Source of the DNA: Burkholderia gladioli
GTDB lineage: Bacteria; Pseudomonadota; Gammaproteobacteria; Burkholderiales; Burkholderiaceae
Assembly: GCF_000959725.1 (NCBI RefSeq)
Contig: NZ_CP009323.1
Location: 2,914,001-2,978,000, forward strand
DNA: 64,000 nucleotides
Direction: 5' to 3'
In this document: piece by piece, positions 39,592-47,801 of the stretch
Layout: each line of letters opens with the position of its first letter
How positions within the stretch are numbered: position 1 is the stretch's first letter
Program-made: the position numbers and the translations under genes
The notes under the pieces: model-generated
What the model saw: only the letters and a program-made list of their open reading frames with translations
Told to the model about the DNA's origin: nothing
The model's database searches: none

Positions 39592-40039
39592 ACTTTCCTC
39601 TCTGATTCTGTCGTTCATATGAGCTGCGCTGCGTGCACGGTCCGGCACGAGCTTGCGCGACCAGTGGTTACGGCTTGCACGGCGAATGCGGCCTGATTGG
39701 CGCCCCCCTCGCCGGTCCCGCACGATGCGCCGGCGGGCGATGACAATGAGCAGGATGCGTACCCGGCGGTATCTGGAAGGCGCGTGGCGGATGCGCTTCG
39801 GGGGGCGGCCGGACCCATCGCATGGCGCTGCATCGCCCGAGGGCAGGGGCTCGTGGGTTCTTTGGCGTGACTAGAGGAAGCCTTCGGTGCGGGGCACGCG
39901 AAAAGGCCGCGGAGCATGTGCCCGGGACCGATTCTCCCGGACCAAATCTTGCGAAGCTGCTTGTAAAAAATGCTCCGGCCGCGTGGGGAGCGCCGCCCTC
40001 GCGCGTGCGCGAGCCCCGTGGCACAAGGCTTCGCCAGCC

Positions 40040-40055
40040 TGGTACGGATGTTGCA
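40040..40055 (+). promoter_or_regulatory. Sigma-54 -24/-12 promoter (P6) in front of rpoN
   Basis: TGGTACG-GATG-TTGCA: 11 of 12 informative positions match, with GG-N10-GC. Predicted start is near 40066, 30 bases before the rpoN ATG. The rest of the 39592-40095 intergenic stretch holds no gene I can support. Confidence 0.85.
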
Positions 40056-40095
40056 AAAGTCGGGACAGTCCCAATCAACGACGAGGAGCATCCGG

Positions 40096-41553
40096 ATGCC
40101 CGCAACGCTCGCGCTACAGATGCGACAGCACCTGACACTGACGCCGCGACTTCAACAGTCGCTGCGGCTCTTGCAACTGTCGTCGCTCGAATTCCAGCAG
40201 GAACTGCGTCAAGCGCTGGACACCAACCCCTTTCTCGAGGACGTCCAGATTTCGGGCGACGAGGACACGCGCACGCCGTTCGACGAGGCCACCCAGGCGG
40301 CCGAGTCGGCGGAAACCACCGAGCCGCCGACCCTGATCGCGGCCGAGGCGGGGCCGCCCGACGGCGAGCCCTCATACACCGCCGAGCCCTCGATGCGCGG
40401 CAGCTCGCTGCGCCGCTCGGGCGAGGCCTTTGATCTCGAGCCTTCGGAACGGCTGGTGGTGGAGCCTTCCTTGCACGAGCACCTGCACGCGGCGCTTTGC
40501 CTGTACCCGCTCAATCCGCGCGACCGCGCGGCGGCCCGCACCATCATCGACGCGCTCGACGACGACGGTTACCTGCGCCAGTCGCTCGCCGAACTGGCCG
40601 AGACCATCGCCGACTCGGAGAACTGCTTCAACGAGCAGGACCTGGCAATCGCGCTGCGCTGCGTGCAGTCGCTCGACAAGCCGGGGCTGGCCGCGCGTTC
40701 GCTGTCGGAATGCCTGACGCTGCAGCTCGCCGCGATGCCGGCCGGGCGCCCCGACGTCGAATGCGCCAAGGCGATCGCGGAGCATCACCTGGAGCGGCTC
40801 GCGCGCCGCGAGACCGCCGAGATCCAGCGACGCCTGGGCTGCGATACGCGCACGCTGCGCGCGGCCTGCGCGCTGGTGCGCAAGCTCGATCCGCGCCCCG
40901 GCAACCATTTCGGCGGCGCGAGCGGCGACTACGTGGTGCCGGACGTGATCGTGCGCCAGGTGAGCGGCCGCTGGGTGGTGACGGTCAACCCCGCGGTGAT
41001 GCCGCGCGCGCGGATCCACAAGCTCTATGCCGAGCTGTTCGCCAAGTCCAGCGAGTCGACCCAGTCGCCGCTGGGGCAGCAGTTGCAGGAAGCGCGCTGG
41101 CTGATCCGCAACGCGCAGAAGCGCTTCGACACGATCCAGCGCGTGGGCGAGTGCATCGTCGCGCGGCAGCGCGATTTCTTCCGCTACGGCGCGATCGCGC
41201 TCAAGCCGCTGGTGCTGCGCGATATCGCCGAGGAGCTCGACCTGCACGAATCGACCATCTCGCGCGCCACCGGCAACAAGTACATGGCCACCCCGCACGG
41301 CGTGTTCGAGTTCAAGCACTTCTTCCCGCGCAAGCTCGAGGCGGCGGGGCGCGGTGCCTGCTCGGCGGCGGCGGCCAAGGTGCTGATCCGCGAAATGATC
41401 TCGACCGAGCCGGCCGGCGAGCCGCTCTCCGACGTGGTGCTGGCGCAGCGCCTGGCCGGGCGCGGCGTGGTGCTGGCACGGCGCACCGTGACCAAGTACC
41501 GGCAGGGCATGAAGATCCTGCCGGCCGAGCTGCGCCGGCGCGTGCCGATCTGA
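40096..41553 (+). CDS. rpoN: RNA polymerase sigma-54 factor
   Basis: Directs RNA polymerase to -24/-12 promoters; needs AAA+ activators. I chose ATG 40096 ([20 protein letters not shown], 485 residues), with GAGGAG at 40083-40088; longer starts would swallow the promoter. Region I is the glutamine- and leucine-rich N-terminus ([20 protein letters not shown]), region II is acidic, the core-binding domain and HTH follow ([20 protein letters not shown]), and the RpoN box [10 protein letters not shown] is at 461-470, one residue off the usual ARRTVAKYR. The setting (no lptB, hpf or pts genes) suggests a second rpoN beside the housekeeping copy; that is inference. Confidence 0.95.
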   Translation: MPATLALQMRQHLTLTPRLQQSLRLLQLSSLEFQQELRQALDTNPFLEDVQISGDEDTRTPFDEATQAAESAETTEPPTLIAAEAGPPDGEPSYTAEPSMRGSSLRRSGEAFDLEPSERLVVEPSLHEHLHAALCLYPLNPRDRAAARTIIDALDDDGYLRQSLAELAETIADSENCFNEQDLAIALRCVQSLDKPGLAARSLSECLTLQLAAMPAGRPDVECAKAIAEHHLERLARRETAEIQRRLGCDTRTLRAACALVRKLDPRPGNHFGGASGDYVVPDVIVRQVSGRWVVTVNPAVMPRARIHKLYAELFAKSSESTQSPLGQQLQEARWLIRNAQKRFDTIQRVGECIVARQRDFFRYGAIALKPLVLRDIAEELDLHESTISRATGNKYMATPHGVFEFKHFFPRKLEAAGRGACSAAAAKVLIREMISTEPAGEPLSDVVLAQRLAGRGVVLARRTVTKYRQGMKILPAELRRRVPI

Positions 41554-41651
41554 GCGGCGCGCAGCACAGGCGCGCCGGCATCATCGAACGAGATCGCCAC
41601 GGCCCGGCCGTGCGCGACATGGCTTATTCGCAGTCCAATCCGGAGGTAGAC

Positions 41652-41813
41652 ATGCTTCGTTACGCAGTGATCTTTTTCATCATCGCCATCATCGCGGCGG
41701 TGTTCGGCTTCGGCGGCATTGCGGCCGGGGCCGCCGAGATCGCGAAGATCCTGTTCTTCATCTTCGTGATCATCTTCATCGTCACGCTGTTGCTGGGCGT
41801 GATCCGACGATAG
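41652..41813 (+). CDS. DUF1328 (YtjA-like) small membrane protein
   Basis: A 53-residue two-helix membrane protein ([40 protein letters not shown]). This matches the DUF1328/YtjA family, small stress-associated inner-membrane proteins of unknown mechanism. GGAGG precedes the ATG at 41652. It lies 98 bases after rpoN on the same strand and is closed by an intrinsic terminator, so it probably shares the sigma-54-dependent rpoN transcript. Confidence 0.88.
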   Translation: MLRYAVIFFIIAIIAAVFGFGGIAAGAAEIAKILFFIFVIIFIVTLLLGVIRR

Positions 41814-41835
41814 GTGAGCGCGGGTGTCGAGTCGA

Positions 41836-41865
41836 ACGGCCGCCTTCGGGCGGCCGTTTTCTTTG
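41836..41865 (+). terminator. Intrinsic terminator after the rpoN-DUF1328 unit
   Basis: A 9-bp perfect stem (41836-41844 with 41849-41857) with a TTCG tetraloop, followed by TTTTCTTT. Confidence 0.92.
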
Positions 41866-41885
41866 CCCGCGCCGACGCGCCGGGT

Positions 41886-42767
41886 TCAGCGCGGGGCGCG
41901 CGCCTCGACCCACCAGCATGCCGCCTGGTAGTGCAGCATGTCGCCGTCGAGGAAGGGCGCGAAGGCCGCGCACACCGTCTCGATCACCTGCGCGCGGGTT
42001 CGCGCATCGGCCTCGCGCAACTGCTGGCCGACCGGCCCGAGCCGCAGCGCATAGGTGGGCAGGTCGCGTTCGGGCAGGGCGCAGGCGGCGTCGAGCGGCG
42101 CGATCTCGATGCGTTCCCAGCCCGCGCCGTGCAGGATGCCGATCATCCGCTCGGGGTCGCCGAACGCGAACTGCCCCGGACGGGCCGGATCGCGCGCGGG
42201 CAGTGCCGGCAGCAGCGGCGCGGCCGCGCGTTCGGCGGTGGTCATGAAGGGATTCTCGTCGGCCGGGCGCCAGGCGATGAAGCGCAGCCGCGCGCCGGGT
42301 GCCGCCGCGCGGCGCAGGTTCGCGAAGGCCGCGCGCGGATCGTCGAAGAACATCACGCCGAAGCGCGACTGGACCAGCTCGAAGCCGGCCGGCGCGAAAT
42401 CGTGGGTTTGCGCGTCGGCCCGCACGAAGCGGGCGGCGCGCAGGCCGCGCTGGTCGGCGCGCACGCGGGCCAGGGCCAGCATCGGCGCGGAGATGTCGAT
42501 GCCGAGGCAGTCGCCGAAGGCGCCGCCCCCGTCGCCTTCGGCGCCGGTTTCGGCCATCGCGGCCAGCGCCAGCGTGGTGGCGCCGGTGCCGCAACCGACG
42601 TCGAGCACGCGGCGCGGGAGCGCCGACGCATCGGCCGCGGCCGCCTCGGTGAGCCGCTGTTCGAGCGGCTGGAACATCGCGTCGAGGATCGGCTGGGTAT
42701 CGACCCAGGCAAGGCCCGAGCTGCCGTTCCAGAGTTCGGCCTGGCTGGGAGGGGAAGAAGTGGGCAT
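41886..42767 (-). CDS. Class I SAM-dependent methyltransferase
   Basis: A 293-residue soluble protein of the UbiE/COQ5-like methyltransferase superfamily. The SAM-binding motif I is RVLDVGCGTGATTLALAAMA (about residues 52-71), with motif II DCLGIDISAPMLALARVRAD, FVRADAQTHDF and the post-motif region FELVQSRFGVMFFDDPRAAF. The substrate cannot be read from the sequence. It is convergent with the rpoN-DUF1328 unit and lies downstream of a LysR gene on the same strand (86-base gap), so it could be transcribed with it. Confidence 0.9.
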   Translation of the reverse strand: MPTSSPPSQAELWNGSSGLAWVDTQPILDAMFQPLEQRLTEAAAADASALPRRVLDVGCGTGATTLALAAMAETGAEGDGGGAFGDCLGIDISAPMLALARVRADQRGLRAARFVRADAQTHDFAPAGFELVQSRFGVMFFDDPRAAFANLRRAAAPGARLRFIAWRPADENPFMTTAERAAAPLLPALPARDPARPGQFAFGDPERMIGILHGAGWERIEIAPLDAACALPERDLPTYALRLGPVGQQLREADARTRAQVIETVCAAFAPFLDGDMLHYQAACWWVEARAPR

Positions 42768-42853
42768 GACGCTGTCCTCGCGGAGCGCCGGATGGCGCGA
42801 AGCGATGCACTATGGCGCCTCAAGTCGACTTGAAGTCAAGCGGGCAGCCCGCT

Positions 42854-43762
42854 TCAGCCGGTCAGGCCCGCCACGAAGTCGAGCAGGGCGCGCGTCTTGG
42901 CCGGCACATGGTGTCGCGATGGGTAGTAGGCATGGAGCGGGAACCGGTAGTCGGACCAGTCGGGAAAGAGCGGCACCAGCTGGCCGGCGGCGATGGCGTC
43001 CTCCACCCCGAGCTCGAACAGCTGGCCGATGCCTAGCCCGGCCAGGCAGGTGCTGTAGAGCGTGCCTGGATCGTTGAGCGTGAGCGCGCCGTGCGGCTTG
43101 ACCACCAGCTTCTTGCGGCGCTGATGGAATTCCCAGGGAAACGGCCGCCCCGTCACCGGCTCGCGATAGAGGATGCAGCGGTGCCCGCCGGTCTCGAGTT
43201 CGCGCGGCTCGGCGGGATGGCCGAAGCGTTGCAGGTAGGCCGGCGAGGCCATCGCGAACACGCGCGTGTCGAACAGCTTGCGCGCCACCAGCGAGGAGGG
43301 CTGCGGATGACCGAAGCGCAACGCCAGGTCGAAGCCGTCGGCGACCAGGTCGCCAAGGTCCTCGCGGCTGTGCAGCTCCAGCTCGAGTTCCGGATGCGCG
43401 TCGATGAAGGGGCCCAGGCGCGGGCCCACCACCAGGCGCGCGAACAGCGGATCGATGTTGACGCGCAGCCGGCCTCGCACCTTGCCCGCGTTGCCGGCCG
43501 CGCTGCGCGTGATCTCGGCCAGGCTGCCCACCAGCGGCATCACCTGCTCGTAGAACTCGCGGCCCTCGTCGGTGAGCCGGATCGAGCGCGTGGTGCGTTC
43601 GAACACGCGGATGCCGAGCCGCTTCTCGAGGCGCACGATCGCGCGGCTGACCACCGACTTCGATACGTCGAGCACCTCGGCGGCCGCGCCGAAGCTGTGC
43701 GTGTCGACCACCGCGGCCAGCACGTCCACGCCTTCCAGCAGCCGGGGATCGATTGCGCTCAT
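42854..43762 (-). CDS. LysR family transcriptional regulator
   Basis: A 302-residue LysR regulator. The N-terminal winged HTH reads LAAVVDTHSFGAAAEVLDVS and KSVVSRAIVRLEKRLGIRVF (about residues 15-55), and the C-terminal periplasmic-binding-type effector domain spans about 90-300 (GRLRVNIDPLFARLVVGPRL). It is divergent from the MFS transporter gene over 218 bp; the palindrome CACAAG-T-CTTGTG lies in between. By the usual LysR arrangement it probably controls the transporter/dehydrogenase pair. Effector unknown. Confidence 0.93.
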   Translation of the reverse strand: MSAIDPRLLEGVDVLAAVVDTHSFGAAAEVLDVSKSVVSRAIVRLEKRLGIRVFERTTRSIRLTDEGREFYEQVMPLVGSLAEITRSAAGNAGKVRGRLRVNIDPLFARLVVGPRLGPFIDAHPELELELHSREDLGDLVADGFDLALRFGHPQPSSLVARKLFDTRVFAMASPAYLQRFGHPAEPRELETGGHRCILYREPVTGRPFPWEFHQRRKKLVVKPHGALTLNDPGTLYSTCLAGLGIGQLFELGVEDAIAAGQLVPLFPDWSDYRFPLHAYYPSRHHVPAKTRALLDFVAGLTG

Positions 43763-43852
43763 GAGGGAACCTCCGTGGTCGGGGCGGGTGGGGGATTCCC
43801 GATGCTATCGCAAGCGGCGGCGCGTGCCGAGCCGGGATTGTTCCGCCGGGCC

Positions 43853-43865
43853 CACAAGTCTTGTG
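43853..43865. promoter_or_regulatory. Candidate LysR operator
   Basis: CACAAG-T-CTTGTG, a perfect 13-bp palindrome in the LysR/MFS intergenic region, 91 bp from the LysR start and 116 bp from the MFS start. Confidence 0.5.
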
Positions 43866-43980
43866 AGCTGGACGGGCTCCCCAGGCGAGGCTCGCGGTTC
43901 CACAATGACTCCAATGCACGCATGGCCCTGACCTCGGGTCCTTCCACCGGCCGAGCCTGTCTCGATGGTTCGCATACCTG

Positions 43981-45285
43981 ATGGAACCAGGCATCGCGGG
44001 TCGTGCGTCCCACGTCGACCGTTTTTCACGGGATCACCCCTTGGACTTCTCATCCGCACATTCACTGAGCGCCGACGGCGGGCCGCCGGCATCGGAACCG
44101 AGTTCCCGCCTGTCGCCGGCGCGCGCTGCCATCGCGGTGCTGGCCTTGAGTCTCGGCTGCTTCTGCTTCGTCAGCACCGAGCTGATGCCGGTCGGCGTGC
44201 TGCCCGCGATGGCGGCAGGCCTGGGCGTCTCGCTCGGCGAGGCCGGTTACCTCGTCAGCTGCTTCGCCTTCGTGGTCGCGCTGTCGGCCATGCCGCTCAC
44301 CGGACTGCTGGGCGGGCTCGATCGCAAGCTGCTGATGGCCGCGCTGCTGGCGGTCTGCGCGGCCGGCAACGTGCTCACCTACCTCGCGCCCGGCTATCCG
44401 ATCGTGCTGGCCGGGCGGATCCTGGTAGCCGCCGCGATCGCCGTATTCTGGTCGACGGCGGTGGTCACCGCGGTGCAACTGGTCGCGCCCAAGCATGCGG
44501 TGCGGGCCACCTCGGTCGTGTTCGGCGGCGTCTCGCTCGCGGCGGTGCTCGGCATTCCCGCCGGCACCCTGCTCGGCGAGCATGCCGGCTGGCGCGCGGT
44601 ATTCGCCGCGCTGACGATCCTGAGCCTCGTGGTGTTCGTCGCCGTGCTGGGCTCGGTGCCGCGCCTGCGCGTCGCGAAAGCCTCGATTCGCGGCGCGATG
44701 CCGGCGGTCCTGCGCGACGGCCCGCTGCTCGGCCTGCTGGCCTGCACCGCGCTGGTCGTGACCGGCAACTTCCTTGGCTACACCTATGTCACGCCCTATC
44801 TCGAGCAGGCCGCGCATCTCGCGCCGGGCCGCATCAGCATGATGCTGTTGGTGTATGGCGCCGCTGGCGTGCTCGGCAACTTCGCGGTGGGGCCGCTGGC
44901 TCGGCACGCGCCGCGCACCGGCCTCGCGCTGGCGACGTCGCTGCTGGCCGCGAGCCTGGCCGCCATGCACCTGGCGGTGGCCAGCCAGGCTGCAACCGTC
45001 GCCTTGCTGGCGGGCTGGGGCGCGGCCTATGGCGCGTTGCCGGTGCTGCTGCAGACCTCGGTGTTCGAACAGGCCGCGCGCATCGAGGGCGGCGCCGAGG
45101 CGGCCACTCCCGCCAACGTCGCGGTGTTCAACGCGGGCGTCGGGCTCGGCGCACTGATCGGCGGTGTGCTGGTCAACCGGCTCGGGCCGGCGCCGATTCC
45201 CGGCGTCGCCGCGGCCTTCGTGCTGGCCGGGCTGCTCGTGGTGGTCGCCATGCGCGGCCCACGCGCCGGCGGCACGGCTCGCTGA
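43981..45285 (+). CDS. MFS transporter (DHA1 family)
   Basis: A 434-residue inner-membrane transporter of the major facilitator superfamily, sugar-efflux/AraJ-like branch. About 12 hydrophobic segments begin near residue 47 (AAIAVLALSLGCFCFVSTEL, GVLPAMAAGLGVSLGEAGYL), with the loop 2-3 motif LTGLLGGLDRKLLMAALLAV and motif C-like GIPAGTLLGEHAGWRAVFAA, which points to an exporter. The N-terminal 40 residues are hydrophilic; a later start is possible. It is followed after 27 bases by an HIBADH-family dehydrogenase gene and is divergent from LysR. Confidence 0.9.
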   Translation: MEPGIAGRASHVDRFSRDHPLDFSSAHSLSADGGPPASEPSSRLSPARAAIAVLALSLGCFCFVSTELMPVGVLPAMAAGLGVSLGEAGYLVSCFAFVVALSAMPLTGLLGGLDRKLLMAALLAVCAAGNVLTYLAPGYPIVLAGRILVAAAIAVFWSTAVVTAVQLVAPKHAVRATSVVFGGVSLAAVLGIPAGTLLGEHAGWRAVFAALTILSLVVFVAVLGSVPRLRVAKASIRGAMPAVLRDGPLLGLLACTALVVTGNFLGYTYVTPYLEQAAHLAPGRISMMLLVYGAAGVLGNFAVGPLARHAPRTGLALATSLLAASLAAMHLAVASQAATVALLAGWGAAYGALPVLLQTSVFEQAARIEGGAEAATPANVAVFNAGVGLGALIGGVLVNRLGPAPIPGVAAAFVLAGLLVVVAMRGPRAGGTAR

Positions 45286-45312
45286 ATCATCATCCAGGAA
45301 CAAGGAAACGAA

Positions 45313-46194
45313 ATGAGCAGGATTGCAGTACTAGGGCTCGGCGCGATGGGATCGCGCATGGCCGCCAAGCTGATCGAGGCGGGGCACTGCCTGAACGTAT
45401 GGAATCGCACTGCGGCGGCCGCCCAGGCGCTGGAAGCCGTCGGCGCCCGTCGCTCGGCCACGCCGCGCGAGGCCGTGAGCGGGGCCGAGTTCGTGATCGC
45501 GATGCTGCGCGACGACGCGGCTTCGCGCGAGGTCTGGCTGGACCCCGCGCAGGGCGCGCTGGCCGGCATGGCACCCGAGGCGGTGGCCATCGAGAGCTCG
45601 ACGCTGACGCCGGCCTGGGTGCGCGAGCTGGGCGAGCAAGCCCGGCAGGCGGGCGTCGCGCTGCTCGATGCGCCGGTTTCGGGCTCTCGCGCGCAGGCCG
45701 AGGCTCGACAACTGGTCTATCTGGTCGGTGGCGAGGCGGCGGTGTTGGCGCGCGCCGAACCGGTGCTCGCCGCGATGGGCAGCGGCATCCGCCACGCCGG
45801 GCCGCTCGGCAGCGGCGCGCTGGCCAAGCTGGCCGCCAATGCCTTGCTCGGCGTGCAGGTCACGGCGCTGGCCGAATTGATCGGCTTGCTCGCGGAGCAG
45901 GGCGCCGATGTCGAGAGGGTGCTGGGTGCGGTGGCCGTGACCTCGGTTTGGGCGCCGGTGGCCCATTATCTCGCCGGCTCGATGCAGGCCGGCAACTTCG
46001 CGCCGCAATTCCCGGTCGAGCTGATCGGCAAGGACTTCGAGTACCTGTCGCGCACGGCAGGCGAGCGTGCGGCCCTGCCGGTGATCGAGGCGGCGGGCGC
46101 CGTGTTCGTGCGCGCCGAGGCACGAGGCCTGGGCGCCCTGAACATGACGAGCGTGGTGAACCTCTACCGGCACGACATCGCCGAGATATCCTGA
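45313..46194 (+). CDS. NAD(P)-dependent oxidoreductase, 3-hydroxyisobutyrate dehydrogenase family
   Basis: A 293-residue beta-hydroxyacid dehydrogenase-like enzyme. The N-terminal Rossmann fold starts ISRIAVLGLGAMGSRMAAKL-like (GLGAMG at about residues 8-13). The substrate motif is DAPVSGSRAQAEARQL (about 119-134), and the catalytic-lysine helix GALAKLAANALLGVQVTALA follows. It is closer in style to glyoxylate/succinic-semialdehyde reductases than to MmsB, but the substrate is not determined. GGAAACGAA precedes the ATG. It lies in one unit with the MFS gene. Confidence 0.9.
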   Translation: MSRIAVLGLGAMGSRMAAKLIEAGHCLNVWNRTAAAAQALEAVGARRSATPREAVSGAEFVIAMLRDDAASREVWLDPAQGALAGMAPEAVAIESSTLTPAWVRELGEQARQAGVALLDAPVSGSRAQAEARQLVYLVGGEAAVLARAEPVLAAMGSGIRHAGPLGSGALAKLAANALLGVQVTALAELIGLLAEQGADVERVLGAVAVTSVWAPVAHYLAGSMQAGNFAPQFPVELIGKDFEYLSRTAGERAALPVIEAAGAVFVRAEARGLGALNMTSVVNLYRHDIAEIS

Positions 46195-46389
46195 GCATCC
46201 CTGGATGCACGTCACCGCGCCGAAGTTTCGATTTTCCTTACGAAATCCAGGCGTTTTTGCCCGATCCACTCTGTGCGTCGCGCCTGAATTCAGTAGCCGA
46301 CAGGCGCCAACAATCCCCGAAAGCCCCATCCCGCAAGCGATTGCGCCCGATCGCCGGGCGCCTCGCGGCCAGCCGTCATTCTGACAGGC

Positions 46390-46446
46390 TTGATCATTTA
46401 GATGATATCGGTAATCTAACGAACCTTGGATGTCGGTAGACATCCA
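46390..46446 (+). promoter_or_regulatory. Promoter and TetR-type operator of the RND efflux operon
   Basis: -35 TTGATC (46390-46395), a 16-bp spacer and -10 TAATCT (46412-46417). Just downstream is the operator-like TGGATGTC-GGTA-GACATCCA (46427-46446), a perfect inverted repeat covering the expected start point, suiting steric repression. Confidence 0.72.
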
Positions 46447-46544
46447 TTCAGGCCGGCAGCCGGGTGAGGGTAAGAGGCGCCGACATCGCCCGGTTCGTCC
46501 CGCTTGCGGGACCGACCGGGCGCAACGCTTTCCAGGGTGAAGCA

Positions 46545-47786
46545 GTGGATACGAAGACAAGACTGGACGAAGACGGCCCGAACCTGCGTGGCGGCCGCAA
46601 CGGCGGGCCGAAGGGGCGCGCCAGGGCCCTGGCGATCGCCGCCGGGATCGTGGTGATCGGTGGTGGGCTGTGGTTCCATCACGCGCAGACGGGCGGTGCC
46701 GGCACCGCCGCCGCGGCGCCGATGCCGCCGCACGAGGTGACGGTGAGCCGGCCGCTGGTGCGCGATCTCGATACGCGGCTCGGCTTCCTCGGCCAGTTCT
46801 CGGCGGTCGACCAGGTCGAGCTGCGCGCCCAGGTGGGCGGCACCCTGACCGGCATCCACTTTCGCGACGGCGACGTGGTGCACAAGGGCGACCTGCTGTT
46901 CACCATCGATTCGGTTCCCTACGAAATCCGCTACAGCCAGGCCAAGGCACAGCAGCAGAGCGCCGCCGCGCGGCTGGTGCTGGCCAGGCAGGAGCTCACG
47001 CGTGCGCAGGACCTGGAGCACAGCGAGGCGGGCACGCGCCAGAACACCGAGCAGCGCACCTCCGAGCTGCACGCCGCGCAGGCCGCGCTCGACGACGCCG
47101 ACGCCCAGGTGCGCGACGCGCGCTTCGATCTCGACCATTGCCGCATCGTCGCGCCCTTCACCGGCCGCATCGGGCGGCACCAGGTCTCGGTGGGCAACCT
47201 GATCGCCGGCAGCCGCTACGCGACCAGCCCGACCACGCTGTTGACCACCATCGTCTCGCTCGACCCGATCTACCTCGACTTCGACATGAGCGAGTCCGAC
47301 TACGAGGCCTTCCAGCGCTATCGCGGCAAGGTTTCGGGCCTGCCGGCCGACCGCGTCGAACTGGCCTCGGGCGGCTCGACCGCCTACGACCGGCAGGGCA
47401 CGCTCGACTTCGTCGACAATGTGCTCGACCGCTCCAGCGGCACGATCCACGCGCGCGCCACGGTGCCCAATGCCGACGGCCATTTCACGCCCGGCGAGTT
47501 CTCCCGCGTGCGGGTGGCCGTCACGCATCCGGCGCCCACCCTGCTGGTTCCCGACGCCTCGGTGCTGCCGAACCAGTCCGAGCACCTGGTGCTGACGGTG
47601 GCCGCTGACGGCACCGTGGTGCCCAAGCAGGTGGAGACCGGCGACGTGCGCGGCGGCCTGCGCGTGATCCGCTCGGGCCTGGCCGACAGCGACCGCGTGA
47701 TCATCGACGGCCTGCCGTTCGCGGCGCCCGGCTCGAAGGTGAAGACCCACGACGGCACGATCCGCTACGCGGCGCAGCCGCAATAA
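46545..47786 (+). CDS. RND efflux membrane fusion protein
   Basis: Periplasmic adaptor linking the RND pump to the outer-membrane channel. I chose GTG 46545 (MDTKTRLDEDG..., 413 residues) with AGGGTGA just upstream; a GTG at 46464 is in frame but gives an odd leader. One N-terminal membrane anchor (ALAIAAGIVVIGGGLWF, about 25-41), no lipobox. Lipoyl and hairpin regions follow (VELRAQVGGTLTGIHFRDGD, VHKGDLLFTIDSVPYEIRYS, IVAPFTGRIGRHQVSVGNLI), then the beta-barrel domain. It is the first gene of a three-gene efflux operon; the operator just downstream of the promoter suggests repression by a TetR protein. Confidence 0.93.
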   Translation: MDTKTRLDEDGPNLRGGRNGGPKGRARALAIAAGIVVIGGGLWFHHAQTGGAGTAAAAPMPPHEVTVSRPLVRDLDTRLGFLGQFSAVDQVELRAQVGGTLTGIHFRDGDVVHKGDLLFTIDSVPYEIRYSQAKAQQQSAAARLVLARQELTRAQDLEHSEAGTRQNTEQRTSELHAAQAALDDADAQVRDARFDLDHCRIVAPFTGRIGRHQVSVGNLIAGSRYATSPTTLLTTIVSLDPIYLDFDMSESDYEAFQRYRGKVSGLPADRVELASGGSTAYDRQGTLDFVDNVLDRSSGTIHARATVPNADGHFTPGEFSRVRVAVTHPAPTLLVPDASVLPNQSEHLVLTVAADGTVVPKQVETGDVRGGLRVIRSGLADSDRVIIDGLPFAAPGSKVKTHDGTIRYAAQPQ

Positions 47787-47801
47787 GGGAGCGCCGATTC
47801 C

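Noticed and set aside
39641..39656. CGGCACGAGCTTGCGC as a possible sigma-54 promoter
   Set aside because: GG and GC are 9 bp apart rather than 10, a spacing known to destroy sigma-54 promoter function.
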